Part shown: positions 1-7,419 of the stretch, piece by piece | Position numbering within the stretch: position 1 is the stretch's first letter | How the letters are laid out: each line of letters opens with the position of its first letter | NCBI RefSeq assembly: GCF_030453185.1 | Contig: NZ_JAKDKW010000019.1 | Coordinates: 1 to 33,213 of the forward strand | Length of the DNA: 33,213 bases | Direction: 5' to 3' | Source: Yaniella sp. | GTDB taxonomy: Bacteria > Actinomycetota > Actinomycetes > Actinomycetales > Micrococcaceae | Position numbers and translations under genes: made by a program | Notes under the pieces: generated by a model | Seen by the model: only the letters and a program-made list of their open reading frames with translations | Told to the model about the DNA's origin: nothing | Databases searched by the model: none

Positions 1-780
1 GGTTTCTCACTGTTCGGCTCATTGCTTCCGGACGCGTTGAGCCCGTTCATTACACAGGTGGCCTGGTGGGCCATATTCGGGATGGTCCTTGGTATCTTGC
101 TGGCACTTACCGGCCCGCGGTTTCTGCATGAAGCGGAAACGACGGTTGTCTCTTCTCCGGTGGCAGGCCGCTGGCTGGCGCTGAATAGTCCGGCCACCAA
201 AACCCCGAGTCACGGTGTTCGGGCATACGGTCAAACCTATGCCATTGACCTGGTCTATGAACCGGATGGACACGAACGTCCCAGATTCGGTGTGGGGCCA
301 GCAATGCGTCCACCCCAGCAGTATCCGGCGTTCGGCGAAGCCGTGCATTCAATGGTCAGCGGCACGGTAGTTCGGGCATCAGCGTGGCATCGCGACCACA
401 GGTCCCGTTCCAAATTGTTGGCGCTCATCTACATGATGTTCGAAGGCACCATTCGAGAATTGGGTGGGCCCGGCTTTATTCTCGGCAACCACGTAGTGGT
501 TCGAAGCGATGAGGGGCTCTACGCAGTGACTGCGCATTTGCAGCAAGGTTCAACTCTGGTGAGTTCCGGGGAGACGGTTGTAGTAGGCCAACTGATTGGG
601 CGTTGCGGAAACTCCGGTAACAGCAGTGAACCTCATGTGCACTGCCACCTCATGGATAGGGCTTCGCTATTTCGCGCCATCGGGCTACCCATGATGTTTG
701 ACAGCATCGTCCTTGACGATCAACTGAACCCCGTCAACGCTTTGCCAAAAGATGGTCAACACATGACCGCAAATCGGTGA
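1..780 (+). CDS. M23-family (LytM-like) peptidase-domain membrane protein, 5' end outside window
   Basis: The frame is open from base 1, so the N-terminus lies upstream; a TTG at 22 could start it but has no convincing ribosome site. A hydrophobic segment (about residues 10-30 counted from the TTG) suggests a membrane anchor. The rest looks like a beta-rich M23/LytM fold: a histidine in SHGVRAYGQ followed by QTYAIDLV carrying the Asp, then AHLQQGS, and the C-terminal zinc-ligand motif HVHCHL. This pattern matches the M23 subgroup with a QxYAID motif. In the family these are zinc endopeptidases that cut peptidoglycan cross-links, or inactive regulators. The key His/Asp/HxH residues seem present, so activity is possible. 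It converges on the desaturase gene with only 24 bases between them. Family assignment is fairly sure; substrate is unknown. Confidence 0.7.
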   Translation, partial: GFSLFGSLLPDALSPFITQVAWWAIFGMVLGILLALTGPRFLHEAETTVVSSPVAGRWLALNSPATKTPSHGVRAYGQTYAIDLVYEPDGHERPRFGVGPAMRPPQQYPAFGEAVHSMVSGTVVRASAWHRDHRSRSKLLALIYMMFEGTIRELGGPGFILGNHVVVRSDEGLYAVTAHLQQGSTLVSSGETVVVGQLIGRCGNSGNSSEPHVHCHLMDRASLFRAIGLPMMFDSIVLDDQLNPVNALPKDGQHMTANR

Positions 781-804
781 GACGACTCGCCAAGTGCGGG
801 AAGT

Positions 805-1920
805 CTAGCGGGGGCGGAACTCGGAAACCATCGGGCATTCCATGGGATCAGCGTAGCCCAGGCCAACCCTGTTGAGATATTTGACGACGATCGCATATGA
901 CTCAATGAGGCCGGCCTCCGTGTAGGGGATGCTGCGCTCTTCACAATGCTGGCGAACCATCGGCTGTACTAGCGGTAGATGGGCGCTTGGCATTCGAGGA
1001 AACAGGTGGTGTTCAATCTGATAATTTAGGCCACCCATTGCCCAGTCGACGACCTTGCCACCGCGAATATTGCGCGAGGTCAACACCTGACGGGATAAAA
1101 AGTCGATTTTGGAATCATGGGGGATCAGCGGCATACCCTTGTGGTTGGGAGCAAAGCTGCCACCCATATATACACCGAACACGAGGAGCTGCACGCCCAT
1201 GAAGGCTGAACCAAGACCCGGGCCCAGGACAACCAGCACGAGTAACGGGAAGCTGATGAAACGGAATGCCAACAATGCCAATTCGACGCGGCGATGCTTC
1301 AGTTTTCGGTTCTGTAGAACAGATTTCACGGAATTGTAATGCAATGCCAATGCAAACAGGCACAATAGCGGGAAGAACAGCCACCCTTGACGGCGAGTGA
1401 CCCACCCCATGAAGCCAGTACGCTCAGCTTCTTCAGGAATGAACACCAGTGCACCGGTGGCGATGTCGCCGTCCTTGCCCACGGTGTTCGGGTTGGCGTG
1501 GTGTCGACCGTGTTTGCGGGTCCACCAGCCGTAACTCAACCCCACTATCAGGTTGCCGCAGATGCGCGAGAACCACGCATTACGTTTCCCCGAAGAGAAT
1601 ATCTGCTGATGCGCTGCGTCGTGGGTCAGGAACCCCGCTTGAGTGAACAGCACGCCGAATAACGCTGCGACCGCCAGCTGCCAGTAGGTGTCACCCAGTG
1701 TGAATAACAGGGTAAACGCCCCGGCTAAGGCCAGGCCTAAGAATATCATTCGAGTAATGTATCGCCCGACGCGTCGCTGCATCAGCCCGGCATCTTTGAC
1801 TTTGCGAGAGAGCTCAAAAAAGTCACTGACCTGAGGGTTCTCGCCGGGTTGTTTTACTGTCCGGCGGCCCGTTGTAGTCGGCGTCGACTCGAGCTGTGAT
1901 GTTTCATATGGAGATGGCAT
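805..1920 (-). CDS. Membrane fatty acid desaturase (acyl-CoA/acyl-lipid type)
   Basis: Three histidine boxes define the membrane di-iron desaturase family: HDAAH (residues 100-104), HGRHH (137-141) and QIEHH (301-305), numbered from the ATG at 1920. The QxEHH third box is typical of front-end (delta-5/6-like) or linoleoyl-CoA-type desaturases, which insert a double bond into fatty acyl chains using O2 and electrons from a ferredoxin or cytochrome b5. Hydrophobic segments lie around 58-100, 180-195 and 215-255. No cytochrome b5 domain is present, so electrons must come from a separate protein. A TTG at 1938 would add six residues; I prefer ATG because the TTG lacks a ribosome site, though the ATG has only a weak AAGAG nearby. 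It lies 61 bases downstream of the sensor kinase on the same strand. Regiospecificity cannot be read from sequence. Confidence 0.88.
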   Translation of the reverse strand: MPSPYETSQLESTPTTTGRRTVKQPGENPQVSDFFELSRKVKDAGLMQRRVGRYITRMIFLGLALAGAFTLLFTLGDTYWQLAVAALFGVLFTQAGFLTHDAAHQQIFSSGKRNAWFSRICGNLIVGLSYGWWTRKHGRHHANPNTVGKDGDIATGALVFIPEEAERTGFMGWVTRRQGWLFFPLLCLFALALHYNSVKSVLQNRKLKHRRVELALLAFRFISFPLLVLVVLGPGLGSAFMGVQLLVFGVYMGGSFAPNHKGMPLIPHDSKIDFLSRQVLTSRNIRGGKVVDWAMGGLNYQIEHHLFPRMPSAHLPLVQPMVRQHCEERSIPYTEAGLIESYAIVVKYLNRVGLGYADPMECPMVSEFRPR

Positions 1921-1981
1921 ACTCTTGACGGTATGCAAAACAGGGCTGCTTTACATCACCCAGTAGAGCCAATTACACCCC

Positions 1982-3883
1982 CTACCGGGGTATGGCCTGG
2001 GCCTGCAATGGCAGCCTGGCGTACACTGCGAAACCACCAGTGAGCGTGGGCTTGGTTTCCGAAGACCCTCCCACTGCCGCGGTCCGTTCGTGGATACCCG
2101 TCAAGCCAAGACCCGAACCTGCCGACGAAACGTTTTGCACTTTCGGGGGCCCGTTGATGACGGCAATGTGCAACCAGTGCGTATGTTCATCGGTGCTGGC
2201 CAAAGTGACATTGACGTCGACCTCAGTGCCCGGCGCGTGGCGTAACGCATTGCTCAGTGCCTCTTGCACCGTTCTGTAGGCAGCGAGAGCGGTAGCCGGT
2301 GCTGTATTGCCAAGCAGCCCGTCGTGCGTTTGCTCGAGGCCGCGGTAGTGGATGACGGTTCCTGATGCTCGAGTTGCATCCACGAGGGCGTCGATGTCCT
2401 TTAAGTTTGGAGTCGGTGCGGTCGGGGCTTCGTCGTCGTTGCGCAGAATACTGAGCAGCATCCGCATTTCACTCAGGGCCTGTCGCGAGGAGCTGGCGAT
2501 TTCTTCAAATTCACGCTGAGCAGTCTCCCCGATATCCGGATTTCGATAGCGTGCAGTAGCAGCTTGAACACTGATCACTGACATACTGTGGGCGACGACG
2601 TCGTGCAATTCACGGGCAATCCTATTGCGTTCTGCTAGTTCCTTGCTTCGTCGATCTTGCAGGGCACTAGTTCGTTCGGCGGCCTGTAGCCGACCAGCAT
2701 TACGAATCCACATTCGGCCAAGGGTTGCCGATGCCACCGTACCGGCACTCACCGAAGCGAAAACAATACTGTTGCCCAAAGCGCCCGCGGGGATGTCCTG
2801 GGCGACCGCAAACATCACGCCAAGTGTCACGAGCACCGAGGCAGACCAGCCAGAAATCGCGTAGTACCAGGGCTTCACGAAGCCCACCACGATGAATACG
2901 GCACACTGGGTCAGCAGCACCGTCACCGGCCAAGGCCACACTGCTACACCCGCATCGGCAGTTAGCGCAATGAGCGCTCCTGAAGCAATCAACGATAGGC
3001 CCATTCCGGCCCAAGCCCAGCGCAGGGAGAATAAGATCGCCGCGCAATGAAGAGTCACCCATATCATGGCATCTAGGATGCCGACGGAATAGAACACAGC
3101 CAGTACAGGCCACCCGACGGCAAGCAGGGTGGTTGCCGCGACTCCGGCTCCGGCACGAGACCAGGCGGTAATGCTAAAAGACCGCTCAGGCGAAATGTCG
3201 GTCGCGTCTGGTGCAGTCTCGAATGTTTTGGTCCCCAATAGGGCAGCAGTGAGCGTTGCATCCAGCTTTGCCAGCCCGGCCACGACCGGTGCCAGAGTGC
3301 TAAGAAACACGATTCCGATCACAAAGTGTGCCCCTACATCGAGTAGATACTGAAGCACCGCGCCGTCTGGGATCAGCGCTGGCTCGGCAAGCTGCAAGAG
3401 CTGCATCACAGTGCGATCACCGGGTAAGTATATAGACCAGAAGAAATAGGTGACCCCGCCTATCCCAATCAATGTCCAGCTAAGCGTTAGGGCAAATGTT
3501 GCCAGCCGAAGGGGAAAAGCGAGGAGTCCTTCGAAAGCTAGATCCAGCCAGCGTCGAGGATCCGAGATGATGCGCAGCTTGCCGAACACCCCGGATGCAT
3601 AACGCCGATAGGTTACCGGTTCAACGCTTGCCCCCAGCGCCTCCAAACGCCTTTTGGACAGTGCCGCAAGGGACGATGCGAAAAGTAATGTGAGCGGCAG
3701 CAGCAGCGCTCCCAACCAGACCACCAGGGTTGCAACCGAAACCGTCGTCATGATCACCAAGACGGGGAAACTGATGAGCGTGATAGGGAACCCAGCGAGC
3801 AGGTACCAAACATGTTTGCCGAATCGACGGACAGCTGAGGACTGGCTCGTGCGGTCTTGAGTCTGCCTGGCGGTTCTGTTCAT
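1982..3883 (-). CDS. Two-component sensor histidine kinase with N-terminal sensor domain and HisKA_3 core
   Basis: The protein has 633 residues. About 390 N-terminal residues hold many hydrophobic segments, arranged as a putative Sensor-like membrane domain (about 25-230) followed by a second set of helices (about 245-390). A short coiled coil then leads into the HisKA_3 dimerisation domain, with the phosphoacceptor His427 inside ELHDVVAHSMSV. The HATPase domain follows, with an N-box (QEALSNALRHAPG) and a G-box (GSGLGLTGIHERTAAVGG). This is a NarL/DesK-class kinase that autophosphorylates on His and passes phosphate to a LuxR/NarL regulator, almost surely the one divergently encoded at 3978. 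The stimulus is unknown; the membrane-only sensor region and the downstream desaturase suggest a membrane-state signal (inference). The ATG has no Shine-Dalgarno, and a TAGAGT hexamer lies 7 bases upstream, so a near-leaderless mRNA is possible. Confidence 0.9.
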   Translation of the reverse strand: MNRTARQTQDRTSQSSAVRRFGKHVWYLLAGFPITLISFPVLVIMTTVSVATLVVWLGALLLPLTLLFASSLAALSKRRLEALGASVEPVTYRRYASGVFGKLRIISDPRRWLDLAFEGLLAFPLRLATFALTLSWTLIGIGGVTYFFWSIYLPGDRTVMQLLQLAEPALIPDGAVLQYLLDVGAHFVIGIVFLSTLAPVVAGLAKLDATLTAALLGTKTFETAPDATDISPERSFSITAWSRAGAGVAATTLLAVGWPVLAVFYSVGILDAMIWVTLHCAAILFSLRWAWAGMGLSLIASGALIALTADAGVAVWPWPVTVLLTQCAVFIVVGFVKPWYYAISGWSASVLVTLGVMFAVAQDIPAGALGNSIVFASVSAGTVASATLGRMWIRNAGRLQAAERTSALQDRRSKELAERNRIARELHDVVAHSMSVISVQAATARYRNPDIGETAQREFEEIASSSRQALSEMRMLLSILRNDDEAPTAPTPNLKDIDALVDATRASGTVIHYRGLEQTHDGLLGNTAPATALAAYRTVQEALSNALRHAPGTEVDVNVTLASTDEHTHWLHIAVINGPPKVQNVSSAGSGLGLTGIHERTAAVGGSSETKPTLTGGFAVYARLPLQAQAIPR

Positions 3884-3977
3884 GTTGGTTACTCTAGGGC
3901 CAATGCTTGGCTGGGCACATCACACTGCAGAGTGAACGTCACAGATGAAGCATGTTGTGGTGCGGTAGGTTTAAACC
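3884..3977. promoter_or_regulatory. Divergent control region between sensor kinase and response regulator, with a 10-bp palindrome
   Basis: These 94 bases must hold the promoters of both divergent genes. A perfect palindrome GGTTTAAACC (3968-3977) abuts the GTG of the regulator and could be an operator. On the plus strand GGTAGG (3964-3969) could serve as ribosome site; alternatively TAGGTT (3966-3971) sits 6 bases before the GTG, as expected of a leaderless start. On the minus strand TAGAGT sits 7 bases before the kinase ATG. None of the -35 elements is good. Autoregulation by the NarL-type regulator is a guess. Confidence 0.4.
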
Positions 3978-4703
3978 GTGTCTGAATCTCGATCTTCACC
4001 TGTTGCCCTACCTTCCTCATCTGATCCAGGTTCGGATGTGCGAGTGCTCATTGTCGACGACCAAGCGATGATCCGAGCAGGCTTTGCTGCTCTGCTGAAT
4101 GCGCAGCAGGGGATCGACGTCGTCGGGACAGCCGATGACGGTGAGGGCATCGTGGACGTCGTGAAACGCACCAAGCCCGATGTAGTACTCATGGATATCC
4201 GAATGCCAAAGGTCAACGGACTTGATGCCACCCGTCACGTGCTGGCTGAATCGGATGAGGCCCCGAGAATTCTGATGCTCACAACATTTGATGCAGACGA
4301 GTACGTGTTCTCTGCATTGCGGGCCGGGGCCAGTGGGTTTCTGCTGAAGGACGCAGCTCCTGAAGAGCTCGTGTATGCGGTAAGGGTTGTAGCAGCCGGA
4401 GACGCCCTACTGTCTCCGCAAGTCACCAGAACATTGATATCTGACTACGCTTCGCGGCCCGCGACACCGCGCACCGACAGTACTGTTGAAAAGCTGTTGA
4501 CCGAACGCGAACTCGATGTTGCTCGGTTGGTCGCCCGGGGGCACTCAAATACCGAAATTGCGGCGATGCTATTCCTCGCTGAACAGACCGTGAAGACTCA
4601 TGTCTCACGCATCTTGAGCAAACTGGATTTACGAGACCGCGTCCAGATCGTAGTTACCGCCTATGAAACAGGTTTGGTTCGGCCGGGCGAAGCGCAGTCC
4701 TGA
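3978..4703 (+). CDS. NarL/FixJ-family (LuxR-HTH) response regulator
   Basis: The protein has 241 residues. The receiver domain (about 21-140) has the acidic pair D27-D28 in VLIVDDQ, the phosphoacceptor D73 in VVLMDIRMP, the conserved Thr in MLTTFD and Lys124 in FLLKDA. A linker leads to a C-terminal LuxR-type helix-turn-helix (about 168-232: LTERELDVARLVARGHSNTE, then QTVKTHVSRILSKL). In the family, phosphorylation by a HisKA_3 kinase promotes dimerisation and DNA binding. The divergent kinase at 1982-3883 is the clear partner. The GTG start leaves about 20 low-complexity residues before the receiver; a GTG at 4038 would remove them. Targets are unknown; the neighbouring desaturase and the palindrome before its own start are natural candidates. 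Confidence 0.93.
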   Translation: MSESRSSPVALPSSSDPGSDVRVLIVDDQAMIRAGFAALLNAQQGIDVVGTADDGEGIVDVVKRTKPDVVLMDIRMPKVNGLDATRHVLAESDEAPRILMLTTFDADEYVFSALRAGASGFLLKDAAPEELVYAVRVVAAGDALLSPQVTRTLISDYASRPATPRTDSTVEKLLTERELDVARLVARGHSNTEIAAMLFLAEQTVKTHVSRILSKLDLRDRVQIVVTAYETGLVRPGEAQS

Positions 4704-4707
4704 CGCT

Positions 4708-5013
4708 CTAGAAACCGTTGCCGTGATCCCCAGAAAACTTGGTGAACAGATCATTGAGATCTGATTCAGTGAGCGTGGCTTCACGCTCAATCCAGGACTT
4801 ATACACCACCCGGATCATGTTGAGTTCTGGTGACAGCGTGGTGTTCACCCAATCGGACTCTCGGTAGGTCACAACCTCTTCAGGGGTCACGACGTCGACG
4901 CTGCCCTTATCTGGGTAATGATGTATGGCCTGAATAACTGCCACTGACTGGCCATCACGATAGATCAGTGTCTGACCTACGTTTCGATGGTCGAGCGTTT
5001 TTGCTTCGAACAT
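4708..5013 (-). CDS. Small hypothetical protein (101 aa)
   Basis: I do not recognise this protein. It has 101 residues, is acidic and soluble, with no signal peptide or membrane segment. The first ~60 residues look like alternating beta strands (GQTLIYRDGQSVAVIQAI, then VDVVTPEEVVTYRESDWV), reminiscent of a small SH3-like or barrel fold. The C-terminal part (SWIEREATLTESDLNDLFTK) looks helical. The ATG at 5013 is preceded by AAAGGAAA about 10 bases upstream, a passable ribosome site. It converges on the response regulator with only 4 bases between stop codons and is otherwise isolated, with its own promoter expected in 5014-5100. The good ribosome site and soluble composition favour a real gene; function is unknown. 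Confidence 0.6.
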   Translation of the reverse strand: MFEAKTLDHRNVGQTLIYRDGQSVAVIQAIHHYPDKGSVDVVTPEEVVTYRESDWVNTTLSPELNMIRVVYKSWIEREATLTESDLNDLFTKFSGDHGNGF

Positions 5014-5308
5014 TTTGAAAGATTTCCTTTAATTTCATTTCATTGGTGGACCCACGCCGGCTGCCTACACTACGAAACACGCTATTTCTATCTACTGCAG
5101 TGTCATCGTTTGGTCACCAGGGCGTAAGACCATGGAGTTCATCCTATGTGATAGAGCCGCGAAAATGAACGCCATAAGAGGCGCTTCTGCACATGGCATT
5201 ACGCATTTTCAAATCTCACGAACGAAGCATAGAACATCGCAGAGGGACCATACGATTTTGCACGTTGGAAACTTATGGGATATTGTTGTCTTCGTTGCCC
5301 AATGGCAC
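5014..5308. other. Intergenic region upstream of tRNA-Gly
   Basis: No gene is supported here. It should hold the leader and promoter of the minus-strand 101-residue gene at its left end and the tRNA-Gly promoter at its right end. An open frame beginning at 5132 runs through the tRNA and is not credible. No repeat or mobile-element trace was seen. Confidence 0.5.
5258..5286 (+). promoter_or_regulatory. Candidate promoter of tRNA-Gly
   Basis: TTGCAC (5258-5263) and TATTGT (5281-5286) are separated by exactly 17 bases. The predicted start near 5293 lies about 16 bases before the mature tRNA. Spacing is ideal; the hexamers are only moderate matches to the vegetative sigma consensus. Confidence 0.5.
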
Positions 5309-5382
5309 GCGGATGTAGCTCAATGGTAGAGCCTCTGCCTTCCAAGCAGATAGTGCGAGTTCGATTCTCGTCATCCGCTCCA
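5309..5382 (+). tRNA. tRNA-Gly (anticodon TCC)
   Basis: It folds as a full cloverleaf: acceptor GCGGATG pairs with CATCCGC; the D-arm holds AGCTCAATGGTAGAGC; the anticodon stem TCTGC/GCAGA encloses the loop CTTCCAA with anticodon TCC; the T-arm has GAGTTCGATTCTC. Discriminator T5379 is followed by a genomically encoded CCA (5380-5382). It reads GGA and GGG codons. An intrinsic terminator begins at the next base. Confidence 0.97.
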
Positions 5383-5417
5383 AGCTCCGATTCTCAAACA
5401 TAGAGTCGGAGCTTTTT
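5383..5417 (+). terminator. Rho-independent terminator after tRNA-Gly
   Basis: The perfect 8-bp stem AGCTCCGA (5383-5390) / TCGGAGCT (5406-5413) is followed by a run of T residues (5413-5417). It starts directly after the tRNA CCA, so the tRNA appears monocistronic. Confidence 0.88.
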
Positions 5418-5726
5418 GCATCCCTGGAACTTTTTCTGCAACCGCCTGGACCGAAGCAACCTGTCGTTCCGAGATGGACTCACCGGGGGAGTGGCCCAAA
5501 GTGTCACCATGCAGAAGTGAGTCCTTTTCCGGGCATGCGGAAGATCACTTTTGGGCTGCAGAAGGCTGCAATGACGCCAAAATTTTCGAACTGGTCAGAA
5601 AAACCTTCCTTCGATTTGGACTTTCTGAATCCTTTGTCATATAGTTATCTCTCGGCGCCATGGTGCGAGCCGCTACAGGGGTAAGACTTCAATGGCGGAT
5701 AATCCAGCAGGTCATAGACCTGATCG
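5418..5726. other. Gene-free stretch between the two tRNAs, with imperfect inverted repeats
   Basis: No coding frame is supported. Two interleaved inverted repeats stand out: GGACTCA (5476-5482) with TGAGTCC (5518-5524), and GCCCAAAGTG (5494-5503) with CACTTTTGGGC (5546-5556, one bulged base). As these cross, both cannot form as simple hairpins at once; the pattern would permit alternative folds or a pseudoknot. The right part carries the tRNA-Pro promoter. No duplicated tRNA end, integrase or transposase remnant was seen. Confidence 0.4.
5616..5645 (+). promoter_or_regulatory. Candidate promoter of tRNA-Pro
   Basis: TTGGAC (5616-5621) and TATAGT (5640-5645, five of six matches to TATAAT) are separated by 18 bases. 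The predicted start near 5653 would give a roughly 74-base 5' leader to be trimmed before the tRNA at 5727. Confidence 0.5.
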
Positions 5727-5800
5727 CGGGACGTAGCTCAGCTTGGTAGAGCGCGCGCTTTGGGAGCGTGAGGTCGCAGGTTCAAATCCTGTCGTCCCGA
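5727..5800 (+). tRNA. tRNA-Pro (anticodon TGG)
   Basis: The cloverleaf is complete: acceptor CGGGACG pairs with CGTCCCG; the D-arm is GCTCAGCTTGGTAGAGC; the anticodon stem CGCGC/GCGTG holds the loop TTTGGGA with anticodon TGG; the T-arm is GCAGGTTCAAATCCTGT. Discriminator A5800 is followed by CTG, so CCA must be added post-transcriptionally, unlike the nearby tRNA-Gly. No terminator is seen after it, so readthrough into tig is possible. Confidence 0.97.
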
Positions 5801-5829
5801 CTGCATGGTGCTGTCGGAAGCATAGTATG

Positions 5830-5858
5830 TGATTCGGCCAGTACCGAAACCATAAAAT
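5830..5858 (+). promoter_or_regulatory. Candidate tig promoter with inverted repeat between its elements
   Basis: TAAAAT (5853-5858) is a good -10 candidate placed 27 bases before the tig GTG; the matching -35 (around 5830-5835) is poor. The inverted repeat TTCGG-N6-CCGAA (5833-5848) lies just upstream of the -10 and could be a protein site. This is a weak call. Confidence 0.3.
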
Positions 5859-5885
5859 ATTCCGATTAGAACCCAGGAGTCCTAC

Positions 5886-7232
5886 GTGGTCCAATCCACC
5901 GTTGAAAACCTCGCCCCTACACGGGTCAAGCTCGAGGTTGAGGTTCCTTTTGATGAACTCAAACCGCGTATCGATGCTACTTACAAATCACTAGCAGACC
6001 AGATTCAGGTCCCTGGCTTCCGTAAGGGCAAAGTTCCAGCACGTTTGATCGACCAGCGCGTCGGCCGCGGATTCGTTATTGAAAACGCCGTGAACGACAA
6101 CCTTGATTCGTTCTTCCAGGAAGCACTGAGTGAACAGGAACTCACACCCCTGACCCGCCCAGAAGTCGATGTGACTTCCGTGCCTGGCAATGAGGGTGAT
6201 GAAGAAGCCCCGCTGAAATTCAACACCGAGTTCGATATTCGTCCAACGATTGAACTGCCAGACTATAAGGACCTCGAAGTCACCGTAGATCCAATTACCG
6301 TGACGGAAGAACAAGAAGCAAAAGTTCTTGATGAACTGCGCGAACGTTTCGCAACACTGGTGGACGTCGAACGTCCTGCCGAAAAAGGCGACCACGTAAC
6401 CATCGGTCTGAACGCAACGATTGATGACGAAGAAGTCGATACCGCAGAAGGCCTGTCCTACGAAATCGGCTCCGGCTCGATGCTGGATGGCATGGACGAA
6501 GCGCTCGAAGGTCTTTCAGCTGGCGAAGACGCCGTCTTTGAAACCACCCTGGCAGGTGGCGAACACTCCGGTGAAACCGCAACCGTCAAGGTCGTGCTGG
6601 AATCCGTCAAAGAACGCGAACTGCCAGAAGCCGATGATGACTTCGCACAGTTGGCCTCTGAATTCGATACCATTGATGAACTCAAAGAAGACCTAAAGAA
6701 CCAAGCCGCAGAAGAATCCAAGACCAATCAGGGTGTCGAAGCCCGCGAGAAGGCCTTGGAAGAACTGCTGAAGCTTGTTGAAGTTGATGTTCCAGAAAAC
6801 ATGCTCGCCGAGCAGGTAGAACAGCACTTCACCTCGCAGGGACATGCCGAAGGTGATGACCACGACACTGAAGAGCACCGCGAAGAAGTGACTCAGAACT
6901 TCCGCGAAGCTTTCGTCAACGAGGTCGTGCTGGATACCATTGCCGACGCGGAAGAAGTCCAGGTCGAGCAATCGGAACTGATCGAATACATTCTCAGCTC
7001 CGCATCGCAGTATGGCATGGAACCAAACCAGTTTGCGCAGATGCTGGACCAGGCCGGACAGGTTCCAATGATCATGGGCGAAGTCCGTCGTCGTAAAGCA
7101 CTTGCTGCTGTTCTGGAAGTCGCCAAAGTTGTGGATACTGACGGTAACGAAGTTGATCTGTCGTTCTTCTTGACTCCTGAAGGTGAAGAAGACGCTGCAT
7201 CAGAAGAAAACGTTGACGAAGACAACAGCTAA
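5886..7232 (+). CDS. tig: Trigger factor, ribosome-associated peptidyl-prolyl isomerase chaperone
   Basis: The protein has 448 residues, normal for the family. The N-terminal ribosome-binding domain contains the signature GFRKGKVP (about 44-51), which docks at the exit tunnel near L23. An FKBP-like PPIase domain follows (about 160-245, beginning near KGDHVTIGL), then the helical C-terminal chaperone arms (about 250-420) and a short acidic tail rich in Glu and Asp. It binds nascent chains and catalyses proline isomerisation. The GTG start at 5886 is chosen because AGGAG lies six bases upstream (5875-5879) and the expected Trigger_N domain begins at once. It stands directly upstream of clpP1-clpP2-clpX, the classic order, but a strong terminator separates it from clpP1. 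Confidence 0.97.
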   Translation: MVQSTVENLAPTRVKLEVEVPFDELKPRIDATYKSLADQIQVPGFRKGKVPARLIDQRVGRGFVIENAVNDNLDSFFQEALSEQELTPLTRPEVDVTSVPGNEGDEEAPLKFNTEFDIRPTIELPDYKDLEVTVDPITVTEEQEAKVLDELRERFATLVDVERPAEKGDHVTIGLNATIDDEEVDTAEGLSYEIGSGSMLDGMDEALEGLSAGEDAVFETTLAGGEHSGETATVKVVLESVKERELPEADDDFAQLASEFDTIDELKEDLKNQAAEESKTNQGVEAREKALEELLKLVEVDVPENMLAEQVEQHFTSQGHAEGDDHDTEEHREEVTQNFREAFVNEVVLDTIADAEEVQVEQSELIEYILSSASQYGMEPNQFAQMLDQAGQVPMIMGEVRRRKALAAVLEVAKVVDTDGNEVDLSFFLTPEGEEDAASEENVDEDNS

Positions 7233-7246
7233 GTTCTGAATCAACA

Positions 7247-7282
7247 CCAAGGTCCGCTCCTATAATAGGGAGTGGACCTTGG
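7247..7282 (+). terminator. Intrinsic terminator-like hairpin after tig
   Basis: A long stem, CCAAGGTCC-G-CTCC (7247-7260) pairing with GGGAG-T-GGACCTTGG (ending 7282), begins 14 bases after the tig stop. The T run behind it is short (CTGTTTAA), so efficiency is uncertain, but the stem is very stable. Confidence 0.75.
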
Positions 7283-7301
7283 CTGTTTAAGTACAGATAA
7301 C

Positions 7302-7312
7302 GGCTTTCAGCG
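7302..7312 (+). promoter_or_regulatory. Candidate ClgR-like operator upstream of clpP1
   Basis: GGC-TTTCA-GCG with an A-rich right flank matches the core of the known corynebacterial ClgR site (CGC-N5-GCG) at five of six bases. ClgR is the established activator of clpP1P2 in actinobacteria. One mismatch in a short motif makes this tentative. Confidence 0.3.
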
Positions 7313-7419
7313 AAAACAGTGAGTCAACCCTGCTCAAGTTATGTTTTCACAAGTAATGTCTTTCAACAGAAACAAGTTTGCAAAACCATATGCACGCCAG
7401 TGAAGGAAGGTAGGACGTC

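Noticed and set aside
1976-1990. Small hairpin ACCCC-N5-GGGGT at the end of the kinase gene as terminator
   Set aside because: Only 5 bp, overlaps the stop codon and has no T tract; too weak to separate the kinase from the desaturase.
5132-5329. Open frame of 65 codons on the plus strand
   Set aside because: It runs into the tRNA-Gly gene, has no ribosome site and no protein-like composition.
5309-5726. tRNA-Gly as an integration site for a mobile element
   Set aside because: No duplicated tRNA 3' end, integrase or element genes are seen nearby.
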